Made by a program: the position numbers and the translations under genes
DNA from: Sphingopyxis sp.
GTDB lineage: Bacteria; Pseudomonadota; Alphaproteobacteria; Sphingomonadales; Sphingomonadaceae
Assembly: GCA_013823985.1 (NCBI GenBank)
Contig: PNNB01000056.1
Coordinates: 186,001 to 250,000, forward strand
Direction of reading: 5' to 3'
Length of the DNA: 64,000 nt
Notes under the pieces: model-generated
The model's input: only the letters and a program-made list of their open reading frames with translations
Told to the model about the DNA's origin: nothing
Database searches by the model: none
In this document: positions 7,796 to 16,823 of the stretch, piece by piece
How the letters are laid out: each line of letters opens with the position of its first letter
How positions within the stretch are numbered: position 1 is the stretch's first letter

Positions 7796-9157
7796 ATGGA
7801 TATTATCGCGCGGCGCCCCGGACCCTCGGTGCAAGAGGTGTTTGACGGGGACACGAACCCGGCTCCATCGATCCTACGCGAGGAATCGCCCGCGCAGGGG
7901 CAGGATATGGCCGATGTGTCCAGCGCCCGCTATTTTTCCAAGGAATGGCACGACCGGGAGGTTGAGAAAGTGTGGCGCAAATGCTGGCAACTTGCATGCC
8001 GGGTGGAGCATATTCCAAATGTTGGCGACCATATCCTATACGAAATTGTCCATGACTCACTGATCGTCATCCGAACCGCGCGGGACGAAATCCGGGCCTA
8101 TGTGAACTCCTGTCTGCACCGTGGCACATTATTGCGGACCGAGGGTGGGTGCGTAAACCAGCTACGCTGTCCGTTCCATGGCTGGACATGGAAACTCGAC
8201 GGCAGCCTGGCGATCATTCCCGGGCAATGGGATTTTCCTCATGTCGAAAAAGACAAAATGCGTTTGCCCGAGGCGAAGGTCGGCATCTGGGGCGGCTTTG
8301 TGTTCGTCAATTTCGACCCTGAATGCGAGCCGCTGGAAAGCTATCTTGAAAATCTTCCCGAACATTTTGCCGCGTTCAATCTGGAGGACCGCTATGTCGC
8401 CGCCCATGTCGGCAAGATCATGCCGTGCAACTGGAAACTGGCGATGGAGGCTTTTGTCGAAGCCTATCATGTCAGCATCGCGCACCCGCAAGTGATGGGC
8501 TATTATGGCGATACAAATACGCAATATGATGTCTGGCCCGATGTCCGCCATGTCAGCCGGATGATCAGCGTTCAAGGCGTACCGTCGCCATCAATGAAGG
8601 GCGTTCCTGCTGAACGAACTATCGAAGAAATGCGAAGGGATGTTCCGTTCTTCGCGGGCAAGCCTATTGAAGTAGGGGAGGGCGAAACCGCGCGCGGAAA
8701 ATTGGCCGAACGCGCGCGCGAGAAAATTTCGCGCAGTTCCGGGCGCGATATGTCCGACCTGTCGGATACCGAGTCGCTCGATTTGATCGAATATCTGCTT
8801 TTCCCGAACATGGTTCCCTGGGGTGGGCAGGCCCTTCCGATCACCTATCGTTTCCGCCCCAATGGCGATGATCCCGAAACGTCGATTATGGAAATCATGT
8901 TTCTGTTTTCAAAGTCACCCGACGGGACCCATCCTGAGCCAGCAAAATTGAATATGCTGGGTCAGGACCAGAAATGGGCCGATGCGCCGGAGCTTGGCTC
9001 CGCCGCCATGGTCGCGGATCAGGACACGGACAATTTGATGCGTATCCAAAAAGGATTGCGCGCCTCGAAAAAGCCCGGCGTCACCTTGGCGCGTTATCAG
9101 GAAAGCCGGATCCGGCATTATCATGAAACGCTGGACGCCTATATGTCCCGCCCCTGA
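7796..9157 (+). CDS. Rieske non-heme iron oxygenase, alpha (catalytic) subunit
   Basis: A 453-residue aromatic-ring-hydroxylating-type oxygenase subunit. The Rieske [2Fe-2S] ligands are CLH (Cys106, His108) and CPFH (Cys125, His128). The catalytic domain has the mononuclear-iron motif with two histidines in EAFVEAYHVSIAHP. The ATG at 7796 follows GGGAGA at 7787-7792; a longer start at 7775 lacks a site. No beta subunit, ferredoxin or reductase is adjacent, so partners must come from elsewhere. The substrate cannot be read from sequence. It faces the DUF3237 gene across a short promoter region. Confidence 0.92.
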   Translation: MDIIARRPGPSVQEVFDGDTNPAPSILREESPAQGQDMADVSSARYFSKEWHDREVEKVWRKCWQLACRVEHIPNVGDHILYEIVHDSLIVIRTARDEIRAYVNSCLHRGTLLRTEGGCVNQLRCPFHGWTWKLDGSLAIIPGQWDFPHVEKDKMRLPEAKVGIWGGFVFVNFDPECEPLESYLENLPEHFAAFNLEDRYVAAHVGKIMPCNWKLAMEAFVEAYHVSIAHPQVMGYYGDTNTQYDVWPDVRHVSRMISVQGVPSPSMKGVPAERTIEEMRRDVPFFAGKPIEVGEGETARGKLAERAREKISRSSGRDMSDLSDTESLDLIEYLLFPNMVPWGGQALPITYRFRPNGDDPETSIMEIMFLFSKSPDGTHPEPAKLNMLGQDQKWADAPELGSAAMVADQDTDNLMRIQKGLRASKKPGVTLARYQESRIRHYHETLDAYMSRP

Positions 9158-9302
9158 AACGGGCGATGACGGAGTGCGCCCCGGTCTGATGGTTTTTTAA
9201 GGTAGCTAAAGACGCTTTCTGCAACCATGCCTGCGCAAAAAGCAAGGTTAAGGACGCCCACTGCTCTTGTCAGACCGCGCAGGTCCGCGCATATCGGCGC
9301 GC

Positions 9303-10364
9303 ATGGAAAATAGCCTGACTCTCGACCGGAACACCTTGACCGCCAACAGCCGTCCGGAGGCACTGGTGAAATGGCTGATCGGTGTCGCGTTGCTTGTGTT
9401 TGCGATGGTTGTAGTTGGCGGAATTACGCGGCTGACGGAATCCGGTCTTTCGATTACCGAATGGAAGCCGATTGCCGGAACGCTGCCACCCTTGAACGAG
9501 GTGGCCTGGGTGTCGGAATTCGAAAAATATAAGCAGATTCCGGAATATACCGAAATCAATGGTCCCGCCGGCATGACGCTGGCGCAGTTCAAATTCATTT
9601 ATTTCTGGGAATGGGTGCACCGATTGCTGGGACGGGTGATCGGGTTGGCCTTTGCATTGCCGCTGGCCTGGTTCTGGCTAAAGCAGGCGATCCCGGCGGG
9701 CTATAAGCCGCGTTTGGTGGCGCTGCTGGCGCTGGGTGGACTGCAGGGCACGATCGGCTGGTGGATGGTATCGTCCGGCCTTTCCGCGCGGACCGATGTC
9801 AGTCATTACCGGCTTGCGGTGCATCTTCTCACGGCTTTGTTCATATTGGGCGGGCTGTTGTGGACGGCGCTTGATTTAAAGGCTCTGGCGCGCAACTCTG
9901 CCGCCAAACCGGCAAAGCTTACCGGATTTTCGCTGGCCGTCCTCGCCATTTTGTTCATCCAATTGCTGTTTGGGGCATGGGTCGCAGGTCTAAATGCGGG
10001 TTATGTTTCAAACAGTTGGCCCCTGATGAACGACCATTTTGTACCCGAAGGAATTGACACGACCCACGGTGTTTTGCCGGCGTTGGTCAACGACCCCTTC
10101 TTAACCCATTTTGTGCACCGTTGGTGGGCATGGGTTGCGGTAATAGCGTTGATCATGCTTGCACGCAGAACCAAAGCGGCCGGGGTACGCTCCGCCTCCA
10201 TTGCCATACACAGCGCTTTTGGCGTCCAGATCCTGTTGGGCATTGCGACGGTGCTGACGGGCGTCAACATCGTGCTCGCCGTGTCGCATCAGGCCGTGGG
10301 GGCGCTGGTCGTGGCGGCAACGGTATGGGGTGCCCATGTCATCGGCAGAGACAATGGCGCATAA
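9303..10364 (+). CDS. ctaA: Heme A synthase (COX15/CtaA family)
   Basis: A 353-residue polytopic membrane protein (about eight TM helices) that oxidises heme O to heme A for cytochrome c oxidase. Heme-ligand histidines appear in the expected places: WEWVHRLLGR, SHYRLAVHLL, THFVHRWWAW and AVSHQAVGAL. The early segment VVVGGITRLTESGLSITEWKP is diagnostic. The ATG at 9303 gives MENSLTLDRN; a TTG at 9267 is an alternative. The 3' end overlaps cutA by 11 bases. Confidence 0.95.
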   Translation: MENSLTLDRNTLTANSRPEALVKWLIGVALLVFAMVVVGGITRLTESGLSITEWKPIAGTLPPLNEVAWVSEFEKYKQIPEYTEINGPAGMTLAQFKFIYFWEWVHRLLGRVIGLAFALPLAWFWLKQAIPAGYKPRLVALLALGGLQGTIGWWMVSSGLSARTDVSHYRLAVHLLTALFILGGLLWTALDLKALARNSAAKPAKLTGFSLAVLAILFIQLLFGAWVAGLNAGYVSNSWPLMNDHFVPEGIDTTHGVLPALVNDPFLTHFVHRWWAWVAVIALIMLARRTKAAGVRSASIAIHSAFGVQILLGIATVLTGVNIVLAVSHQAVGALVVAATVWGAHVIGRDNGA

Positions 10365-10689
10365 GGGAACCAGCACCGAAATTGCGCTGATCTATGCCGT
10401 CTTTCCGACAGCGGGGGAGGGCCATGATGTGTGCCGCAAACTTCTGTCGGAAAGGCTGATCGCCTGTGCGAACCGTTTTCCGATGGTGATTTCCCATTTC
10501 CGCTGGGAAGGGGAGATCGAAGCCAAAGAGGAGCATCCCGTGCTGTTCAAAACCTCGCCCCAAAAGGCAGAGGCGGCGATGCAGCGCATCGCGGCGTTGC
10601 ACCGGTACAAGGTGCCCGCGATCGTGCGTTTGTCGCATGAAACCGCGCTTCCGGCCTATGCCGAATGGGTTGCTGCCGAAACGGCGTGA
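10354..10689 (+). CDS. cutA: CutA-family divalent-cation tolerance protein
   Basis: A 111-residue CutA1-type protein, a small trimeric ferredoxin-like fold linked to copper and other divalent metal tolerance. The family core is clear: AVFPTAGEG, LLSERLIACAN, FRWEGEIEAKEEH and HRYKVPAIV. It overlaps the end of ctaA. The start is uncertain: the ATG at 10354 gives the normal length, while an ATG at 10336 and a GTG at 10330 are also in frame. The link to heme A synthase next door may reflect metal homeostasis of the oxidase, but that is inference. Confidence 0.88.
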   Translation: MAHKGTSTEIALIYAVFPTAGEGHDVCRKLLSERLIACANRFPMVISHFRWEGEIEAKEEHPVLFKTSPQKAEAAMQRIAALHRYKVPAIVRLSHETALPAYAEWVAAETA

Positions 10690-10754
10690 GGGCCCGCGGG
10701 CTGTGGATCTCCAAAGAGGTATTATTGTACCTCCCGTAAAACCCCTGCTTTTGC

Positions 10755-10783
10755 TTGACTATTGGGTGCTTCACCGTCATTAG
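10755..10783 (+). promoter_or_regulatory. Putative sigma-70-type promoter for rplM-rpsI
   Basis: TTGACT (10755-10760) and CATTAG (10778-10783) are separated by exactly 17 bases and lie about 70 bp before the rplM start. The -35 agrees well; the -10 is weak, as is common in alphaproteobacteria. Confidence 0.45.
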
Positions 10784-10851
10784 CGCCGCTTCACGACCAG
10801 AGTCCCTGTGATTCTGGGCATAAATTCCAATTCCGAAAGGTTCGATTAGCG

Positions 10852-11331
10852 ATGAAAACGCTATCCAGAGTTACCAAATCGATCCGCCCGCAGGACGTCC
10901 AGAAAGAATGGCATATCATTGATGCCGAAGGTCTGGTTGTCGGCCGCGTTGCGTCGATCATTGCCAACATCCTGCGCGGCAAGCACAAGCCAAGCTACAC
11001 CCCGCACGTCGATTGCGGCGACCATGTTGTCGTCATCAACGCCGACAAGGTGCAGTTCACCGGCAAGAAGCTGGGCGACAAGGTCTATTACCGCCACACC
11101 GGCTATGCCGGCGGTATCAAGGGCATCACCGCCGCCAAGGTACTGGAAGGCAAGTTTCCTGAGCGCGTTCTGGAAAAGGCTGTAGAGCGTATGGTTCCGC
11201 GCGGACCTTTGGGTCGTGCGCAAATGCGTGCGCTTCACCTGTATAACGGCACTGAGCATCCACATGATGGCCAGCAGCCCAAGACGCTCGACGTCGCTTC
11301 CATGAACCGCAAGAACAAGGTGGGTGCATAA
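10852..11331 (+). CDS. rplM: 50S ribosomal protein L13
   Basis: A 159-residue L13. The start MKTLSR is followed by EWHIIDAEG and [23 protein letters not shown], then the conserved [24 protein letters not shown] and [12 protein letters not shown]. The ATG at 10852 is preferred over a longer in-frame start that would add 30 unrelated residues. Its TAA overlaps the rpsI ATG (TAATG), the standard coupled L13-S9 operon. A promoter is visible upstream and a terminator after rpsI, so this is a self-contained unit. Confidence 0.98.
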   Translation: MKTLSRVTKSIRPQDVQKEWHIIDAEGLVVGRVASIIANILRGKHKPSYTPHVDCGDHVVVINADKVQFTGKKLGDKVYYRHTGYAGGIKGITAAKVLEGKFPERVLEKAVERMVPRGPLGRAQMRALHLYNGTEHPHDGQQPKTLDVASMNRKNKVGA

Positions 11332-11816
11332 TGTCCGATACCGCAAATTCACTCGCTGATCTCGAAACCCTGGGTGCGGAAGCTCCTGCCCAGATCGCAG
11401 CAGTCATCCGCGAACAAGAAATCGATGCACAGGGCCGCGCCTATGCTACCGGCCGTCGTAAGGACGCCGTCGCCCGCGTATGGCTGAAGCCCGGCACCGG
11501 CAAGATTGTCGTGAATGGCCGTGACCAGGAAGTGTATTTCGCACGTCCGTCGCTGCGTCTCGTCATCAACCAGCCGTTTGGCGTGACCGAGCGTACGGGC
11601 CAATATGATGTCATCGCGACCGTAAAGGGCGGTGGTCTTTCGGGCCAGGCCGGCGCTGTAAAGCACGGCATCGCACAGGCATTGTCGAAATATGAGCCGC
11701 TGCTGCGCAGCGCGGTCAAGGCCGAAGGCTTCCTGACCCGTGACAGCCGTACCGTAGAACGTAAGAAATACGGTAAGGCCAAGGCACGTAAGAGCTTCCA
11801 GTTCTCGAAGCGTTAA
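11331..11816 (+). CDS. rpsI: 30S ribosomal protein S9
   Basis: A 161-residue S9. The family core starts at about residue 33 with [21 protein letters not shown]. The C-terminus is the basic tail ending in SFQFSKR, which reaches toward the P-site tRNA. About 30 acidic/neutral residues precede the core, longer than in enterobacterial S9 (about 130 residues) and usual for alphaproteobacteria. It overlaps rplM and is followed by a clear terminator. Confidence 0.98.
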   Translation: MSDTANSLADLETLGAEAPAQIAAVIREQEIDAQGRAYATGRRKDAVARVWLKPGTGKIVVNGRDQEVYFARPSLRLVINQPFGVTERTGQYDVIATVKGGGLSGQAGAVKHGIAQALSKYEPLLRSAVKAEGFLTRDSRTVERKKYGKAKARKSFQFSKR

Positions 11817-11864
11817 GAATTTCAGCGCACGGGGCCGCAACGGTCCCGGCCTGTTTGCAAAAAG

Positions 11865-11896
11865 AAAAGGCGGTCCTTTCGGGGGCCGCCTTTTTT
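11865..11896 (+). terminator. Rho-independent terminator after rpsI
   Basis: GGCGGTCC (11869-11876) pairs with GGGCCGCC (11883-11890, one G-T pair) around a short loop, followed by TTTTTT (11891-11896). Flanking A and T runs extend the stem. Confidence 0.9.
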
Positions 11897-11924
11897 CATT
11901 GTGCAGTTGAGCCGGGGAAGGCAC

Positions 11925-12815
11925 ATGAAGGGCATGATAAAAGCAACGCTTCTGACACTGCTGGTCCTCATCGCCGCCATCGGGCTGTGGTTCTGGTCCA
12001 AGACCGACCCGCAAAAGCTCGATCTCGCGGACCGGATAGCGCCGGGGGCGTCGGAATATCAGGGTAAGGCGACGACAGGCATCGCTTATGGAAGCGACGA
12101 GCGGCAGAAGCTGGATGTCTACGTCCCCGAGGACGCGGCCGATAAACCTAATCCGGTTTTGCTCTTCTTTCACGGGGGTGCGTGGCGAGACGGGGAGCGC
12201 GACGGCTATGGTTTTCTAGGCCGCGCGTTCGCGGCACGCGGGATAGTGACCGTTGTCGCCGACTATCGCAAAACACCCAAAGCCCGCTTCCCCGCCTTTG
12301 TCGAAGATACGGCTTCGGCTATTGCATGGGTCCAGAAGAATATCGGAACCTATCGGGGTGATGCCGGTCGCATGTATCTTATGGGGCATAGCGCCGGTGC
12401 GCACATCGCCATGCTGGCGGCACTGGACCCGCAATGGCTCGCGGCCCAGAAGCTGGACAGTAGATCCATCAAGGGGGTCATTGGCCTCGCCGGCCCCTAT
12501 GACTTTTTACCGCTCACGACCGATTCGTCCAAAATCGCTCTCGGCCATTGGCCTGATCTGAACGAGACCCAGCCGATCCATTACGCCCGCGCCGATGCGC
12601 CGCCTTTGTTGCTGCTCACCGGCGACATCGATACCGTCGTGAAACCCCGCAACAGCAAGGCGCTGGCGGCACGAATGGCCGAACTCGGCGGTCCGTCGAC
12701 GTTGAAAATATATCCGAAAGTTGATCATGCCGACATCATCATGGCAATTGCCCGGCCGTTCCGGTCAAAAGCCCCCGTGCTTGCCGACAGCGTCGCATTT
12801 ATCAAAGGCGAATAA
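11925..12815 (+). CDS. Alpha/beta hydrolase, membrane-anchored esterase type
   Basis: A 296-residue hydrolase of the hormone-sensitive-lipase/BD-FAE-like type. An N-terminal hydrophobic segment (residues about 5-25) is an anchor or signal peptide. The oxyanion motif HGGAW and the nucleophile motif GHSAGAH (catalytic Ser) are present; the acid and histidine are probably in LTGDIDTVV and KVDHADI near the C-terminus. The ATG at 11925 has a strong GGGGAAGG site. It probably works in the periplasm on a small ester. It stands alone between a terminator and the chemoreceptor gene. Confidence 0.88.
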   Translation: MKGMIKATLLTLLVLIAAIGLWFWSKTDPQKLDLADRIAPGASEYQGKATTGIAYGSDERQKLDVYVPEDAADKPNPVLLFFHGGAWRDGERDGYGFLGRAFAARGIVTVVADYRKTPKARFPAFVEDTASAIAWVQKNIGTYRGDAGRMYLMGHSAGAHIAMLAALDPQWLAAQKLDSRSIKGVIGLAGPYDFLPLTTDSSKIALGHWPDLNETQPIHYARADAPPLLLLTGDIDTVVKPRNSKALAARMAELGGPSTLKIYPKVDHADIIMAIARPFRSKAPVLADSVAFIKGE

Positions 12816-12830
12816 ACCCGCTGCCTATGG

Positions 12831-12845
12831 TTAACGGCTGCTTTA
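12831..12845 (+). promoter_or_regulatory. CtrA-like box before the chemoreceptor gene
   Basis: TTAA-N7-TTTA, one base off the full CtrA consensus TTAA-N7-TTAA, followed by CCAT. Its end lies 48 bases before the start codon, the same spacing as the perfect box before the CHAP gene at 47985. Confidence 0.45.
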
Positions 12846-12867
12846 CCATTAGTTGCTAGGGCTGAAG

Positions 12868-12883
12868 ACGGAAATATCCGTCG
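12868..12883. repeat. Short perfect inverted repeat in the chemoreceptor leader
   Basis: GACGGA and TCCGTC pair around AATA about 10 bases before the start codon. It could fold in the mRNA across the ribosome-binding region or be a protein site. No known motif is recognised. Confidence 0.3.
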
Positions 12884-12893
12884 GAAACCCTGC

Positions 12894-14540
12894 ATGCGCG
12901 AATTGAGCCATTTGAAAGACATGTTTGCCTTCTTCACCGATTTGACGGGTGAGTGGGCAATATTGCGTCGATCGGCCAGCGCGCAGAACCGCGATTTGAT
13001 GGTGGCACAACTGCAAGCCGCCGGTCGGTCGCACGTCGCAGCCTTCATTTCGGGACTGGTCACCATGTGGCCTGCCCTCGCCATATTATGGTTTGGCGGT
13101 GCCGACCCGCGGTATGCGCAATATGCCGCGCCGCTCTATACGATAGCAGCTATCGTTGGTTTCCGGGTCCATGTCCGGATCAAAAACTATGATAGCCAGA
13201 ACGATCCCGACGGCACATATCTGCTATTTTTACGGCGGTTGTTCGTCCTGCAGGTGACTATTGAGGCCTTTAGCTGGGTTCTGCTGCTCGCCGATGTGTG
13301 GAGCTATCATCAGGATATCGGCATCCTTGTCGGCAGTGCGATGACGTTCGGGCTTATTGCCATCGGTGCGCTCATCTATCTCTGCCTTCCGGCGGCCATG
13401 GTCATGTGGCTTGCGGTGATGACGATCGGAAGCACGATTTCCGCGAGCTATTCCGGAATGGACATGCCCTGGTACTTTTATGCGGGCATTGCGCTATTCG
13501 GGGTCTCTTTGCACCGCGTTGCGATGATGCAGTGGCGCTCCTTCATGCAATCTCTGGACGACGCACAGATTTTCGCACGCGAACAGAAACGCTTTTTCGC
13601 TGCAGAGCAGGACCGGCTTGAAGCCTTGGAGGCGGAACGTCGCAACACCAGCATGGCGCGTCAGGAAGAACGGTCGCGCGCCGATCAGGATCAACGTGAA
13701 GCAATGGCCGCGCTGGCCAGCGAGTTCGAACATTCGGTCCACGCCATTATCGATGTCATGGAATCCGCAGTTCGCGCGGTCGGTGAATCTTCCCAGCAAC
13801 TGGCCGCGATCGGCACGCAGACGCGGGAACGAACCGATGCGATGGCCGACATGGCCTCCAACATGAGCGGGGCGATCCAGATGGTTGCCGCGGCCGCACG
13901 GCAGTTGAGTGAATCCTCGGACGCCATTTCCCATCAGGTACATGATCAAGTTACGGCATCGGAAGCTGCAACCAAAAGCAGCAAGCAGGGCAGCGGCGTA
14001 ATGGCGCATCTCGCAGGCGAAGCGGAAAAGGTCGGCGAGATTGCCGCGATGATTCAGGACGTGGCCGGAAAAACCAACCTGCTCGCGCTAAACGCCACCA
14101 TAGAGGCAGCACGTGCCGGTGACGCGGGACGTGGTTTTGCCGTAGTCGCGCAGGAAGTGAAAAGCCTCGCCAACCAGACACATGGTGCCATCGGGTCCGT
14201 AACCACGACCGTGACGACGATTAAGGACCAGATGGACAATGCCGCACGTATGGTCGGCTCGGTCGCCCACAAAATGTCGCAGGTTCAGCAGGGCGCAAAC
14301 AATATTGCGGTCGCCATCACGCAGCAGCAGGCCGCCACCCGCGACATTAGCGGTCATGCCCAGCACGCCGCCCAAGATGCCGAACATGTGCGCGAGTTCA
14401 GCAAAGAGGTGAATGTAGCGGCCGTTCAGGTCGGTGAAGTCGCCGACGAGATGCAACTGGTGATGGGCGATCTGGAAAGTCGGGCCGGTGCCCTGCGTGA
14501 GGCGAGCCGGAACTTCCTCGACCGTTTACGCGCCGCGTGA
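12894..14540 (+). CDS. Methyl-accepting chemotaxis protein with six-TM N-terminal sensor
   Basis: A 548-residue chemoreceptor. The first 215 residues hold about six hydrophobic helices with almost no periplasmic loop. A coiled segment (about 220-265) and the MCP signalling domain follow directly. The hairpin tip is the canonical run containing [18 protein letters not shown] and [13 protein letters not shown]. No HAMP domain and no CheR/CheB tether pentapeptide are obvious. The membrane-embedded sensor suggests detection of membrane state, redox or a lipophilic compound (inference). No che genes are adjacent. A CtrA-like box lies upstream. Confidence 0.9.
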   Translation: MRELSHLKDMFAFFTDLTGEWAILRRSASAQNRDLMVAQLQAAGRSHVAAFISGLVTMWPALAILWFGGADPRYAQYAAPLYTIAAIVGFRVHVRIKNYDSQNDPDGTYLLFLRRLFVLQVTIEAFSWVLLLADVWSYHQDIGILVGSAMTFGLIAIGALIYLCLPAAMVMWLAVMTIGSTISASYSGMDMPWYFYAGIALFGVSLHRVAMMQWRSFMQSLDDAQIFAREQKRFFAAEQDRLEALEAERRNTSMARQEERSRADQDQREAMAALASEFEHSVHAIIDVMESAVRAVGESSQQLAAIGTQTRERTDAMADMASNMSGAIQMVAAAARQLSESSDAISHQVHDQVTASEAATKSSKQGSGVMAHLAGEAEKVGEIAAMIQDVAGKTNLLALNATIEAARAGDAGRGFAVVAQEVKSLANQTHGAIGSVTTTVTTIKDQMDNAARMVGSVAHKMSQVQQGANNIAVAITQQQAATRDISGHAQHAAQDAEHVREFSKEVNVAAVQVGEVADEMQLVMGDLESRAGALREASRNFLDRLRAA

Positions 14541-15221
14541 CGCCAGCGCGGCGTCGATTGCCGCCATTGCCTTTTCCTTCACCGTTGCAAAAGGCTCCCG
14601 TCCGTCCAGTTCGACGATGGGCGCCCCTGCGAAGGTCAGGATGGGCGTCACGGCAATTTTCTTTTCCAGCAAATCGCGGGCATGGTCCGGCTTACGGGCA
14701 AGGGCCGTTTCAATGTCGATGTTGATGCGGATCACCAGTGTCGGCAAATGCGCCGCCATCCATTCATATTTGGCCCGTTCGCGCCGGGCCAGCCATGCGA
14801 CGAAGCTGCTTCCCGCCTTTGCGGCGGAAAGACCGGGGCCGTCATAAAAGCCCGGCACTTCCACCTGCGGGTAGCGATCGGTTATGACAAGCCGACCCGC
14901 GCGGCGGTGCGCAAGCGTCTGCCGGAAACGCCGCAGGCGTACGGTGGAAAGCACATAAATGACCAAAGCCGTCGCCACACCGGGGATTTTCTGCTTCGTA
15001 TCACGCGCCTGTGACGCCCGCTTCGACAGCTTCTTCTCCAGCCAGCCACCGATGATCGGCCACTGTTTGATCGCCTCACCCATCGCGCCCGATTTGAGTC
15101 CGAGATAGACATAGGACACCGGGCGACGGGCGCTATAATCTGCGACCAGCGCCTCGGCCAAAGTGGACTTGCCTGATCCGTCGCATCCGATCACCGCAAT
15201 CAGCGGGGCAAGCGAAGCCAT
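14526..15221 (-). CDS. Thymidylate-kinase-like P-loop kinase
   Basis: A 231-residue P-loop NTPase of the thymidylate/deoxynucleoside-kinase fold. The Walker A motif is GCDGSGKST (residues 12-20), and VITDRYPQ resembles the DR(Y/F) signature of the family. It is not the housekeeping tmk: it has a long basic insertion and sits among envelope-type genes. It is coupled to the methyltransferase-like gene by an ATGA overlap and converges on the chemoreceptor with 15 shared bases. The phosphate acceptor is unknown; a sugar, polyol or lipid acceptor would fit the context (inference). Confidence 0.8.
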   Translation of the reverse strand: MASLAPLIAVIGCDGSGKSTLAEALVADYSARRPVSYVYLGLKSGAMGEAIKQWPIIGGWLEKKLSKRASQARDTKQKIPGVATALVIYVLSTVRLRRFRQTLAHRRAGRLVITDRYPQVEVPGFYDGPGLSAAKAGSSFVAWLARRERAKYEWMAAHLPTLVIRINIDIETALARKPDHARDLLEKKIAVTPILTFAGAPIVELDGREPFATVKEKAMAAIDAALASRGA

Positions 15222-15937
15222 CAGCTCAGCTCTTTGAAGAACCCGATCATTTTCAATCCGCCGATGATGAAGCGAAGGACGACAAGGGCGGCATAAGCCA
15301 TAACCCAATTGCCGTTCAACGCCGCGACATCAAAACCGGTGCGGGCAAACCATGTCAGAAAGACGCCGGTTGCAAGCAGGAACAGCTTGTTTTGTTCGCG
15401 CCAGATCATGCGCTTCCACCAGAAAGGATATTTGGGCTTTACCCAACCCGTCAGGCGCGGCAGCAGGGCGGGGACATGTGCAGCCCAGGCGGCATGTGCT
15501 TCACCGAATTTGTCGCGCAGATATTCTTCTTCGTAAACCGAAATACGCTCATACACCAAGATGGCGAGCAGGAAGACGAGGGCACCAAAGACCCAGCTTC
15601 CCGAAAGCATCGCAAGGCCCGTGAAATTCAGGATGCGGCCTACATAAAGCGGATTGCGTACCAGCGAATAGGGGCCGGTGGTATTGAGCTCGGCGGCTTC
15701 GGCAGCGACTTTTGCCCGACCCGAAGTGCCGAGCGCAGCCCAGCCACTGGTGAAAATACGGACAATCGCTCCGGCGCTGGCGACGGCAAAAGAGATCCAG
15801 AACCACATGCAGTCGGCTTGCGCCGTCGCAAAGGGGCCGATATCGCGCGTTAAAAAGGCGATCAACGTGGAAATCGCGATAATTGTGTAGATATATGTGC
15901 CGCGAATGAAGAATAGCGACTTGCCGCTGCGGGCCAT
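15221..15937 (-). CDS. Isoprenylcysteine carboxyl methyltransferase-like membrane protein
   Basis: About 238 residues with four to five TM helices. The segment GPYSLVRNPLYVGRILNFTG is the hallmark of the ICMT/phospholipid N-methyltransferase (PEMT/NnrU) fold, followed by YEEEYLRDKFGEAHAAW. Bacterial members usually methylate small or lipid substrates with SAM; the real acceptor is unknown. The ATG at 15937 has AGGA very close to it. A GTG at 15952 with AGGA six bases upstream is an equally good start. It overlaps the kinase gene and is divergent from the nucleotidyltransferase gene. Confidence 0.8.
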   Translation of the reverse strand: MARSGKSLFFIRGTYIYTIIAISTLIAFLTRDIGPFATAQADCMWFWISFAVASAGAIVRIFTSGWAALGTSGRAKVAAEAAELNTTGPYSLVRNPLYVGRILNFTGLAMLSGSWVFGALVFLLAILVYERISVYEEEYLRDKFGEAHAAWAAHVPALLPRLTGWVKPKYPFWWKRMIWREQNKLFLLATGVFLTWFARTGFDVAALNGNWVMAYAALVVLRFIIGGLKMIGFFKELS

Positions 15938-16016
15938 TTCCTGTTGATACACCAACAATCCTAACTCGATGCTTTTAGAAGAGGACGTTCCCTTTGAACA
16001 ACAATGGGGCAAAATC

Positions 16017-16823
16017 ATGACATCCCCTACAGCGCTAGCCGGCAAAGGCTGGTCCGCGCTGGTTCTTGCCGGCAGCCGCCCCAAGGGCGATGCGCTTGCC
16101 GCCCATTTCGGTGTCTCGACCAAAGCATTGATCGATTTCGACGGCGTACCCATGCTGAGCCGCGTTCTGGCCGCCCTGCACGCAACTGCGGGGGTCGAAC
16201 GGATCGTGGTCATCGCGCAAGATATCGAAAGGCTGGAAGATGCTGTCGCTCAAGGAGGTGGCGCAACTTTGCGCAGGAGTCAGGGCGGCATTTCGAGCAG
16301 TATTGCCGACCTAGCCGGCAGCGCCGATCTGCCCTTTCCGATATTAGTCACCACGGCGGATCATCCGTTGCTGGAAAGCGCTCTGCTGTCCGGTTTCATG
16401 CATGATGCGGGTGACGCCGATGTTGCTGTCGGCATGGTCGAGCGCGAAGCTCTGCTGGCACGCTATCCTGAAAACAAACGGACATGGCTCAAATTTTCGG
16501 ATGGCTATTGGTCGGGGGCAAATCTGTTCGCGCTGCAGTCGGTCAAATGCCTTCCCGCGCTTGAGCTCTGGTCACGTGCCGAGCAGGACCGCAAAACGGC
16601 TTGGAAGCTATTCCTGCACTTTGGTCCATGGCTTGCGCTTCGTGCGCTCACCCGGACAATTGGCTTGGCCGAAGCGTTTCGGCAGGCAGGAAACCGGCTT
16701 GGCCTGAAAGCGCGTCTTGTGCCGCTCGCCACGCCCGAAGCCGCGATTGATGTCGATAAGCCCGACGATCACCGGCAAGCGCTGGAGATTTGGTACCGAC
16801 GCAAGGCGTCACAACAGACGTAG
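16017..16823 (+). CDS. MobA-like nucleotidyltransferase (NTP transferase fold)
   Basis: A 268-residue protein with the sugar-phosphate/molybdopterin nucleotidyltransferase fold. The beginning ALVLAGSRPKGDALA matches the family's LAGGxxxRxG loop in degenerate form, and the metal-binding part is LVTTADHPLL. The C-terminal region contains several hydrophobic, basic helices not found in MobA. It probably activates a sugar, inositol or similar phosphate with CTP or another NTP. It overlaps the 3' end of the flippase gene by 15 bases and is divergent from the ICMT-like/kinase pair. Confidence 0.8.
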   Translation: MTSPTALAGKGWSALVLAGSRPKGDALAAHFGVSTKALIDFDGVPMLSRVLAALHATAGVERIVVIAQDIERLEDAVAQGGGATLRRSQGGISSSIADLAGSADLPFPILVTTADHPLLESALLSGFMHDAGDADVAVGMVEREALLARYPENKRTWLKFSDGYWSGANLFALQSVKCLPALELWSRAEQDRKTAWKLFLHFGPWLALRALTRTIGLAEAFRQAGNRLGLKARLVPLATPEAAIDVDKPDDHRQALEIWYRRKASQQT

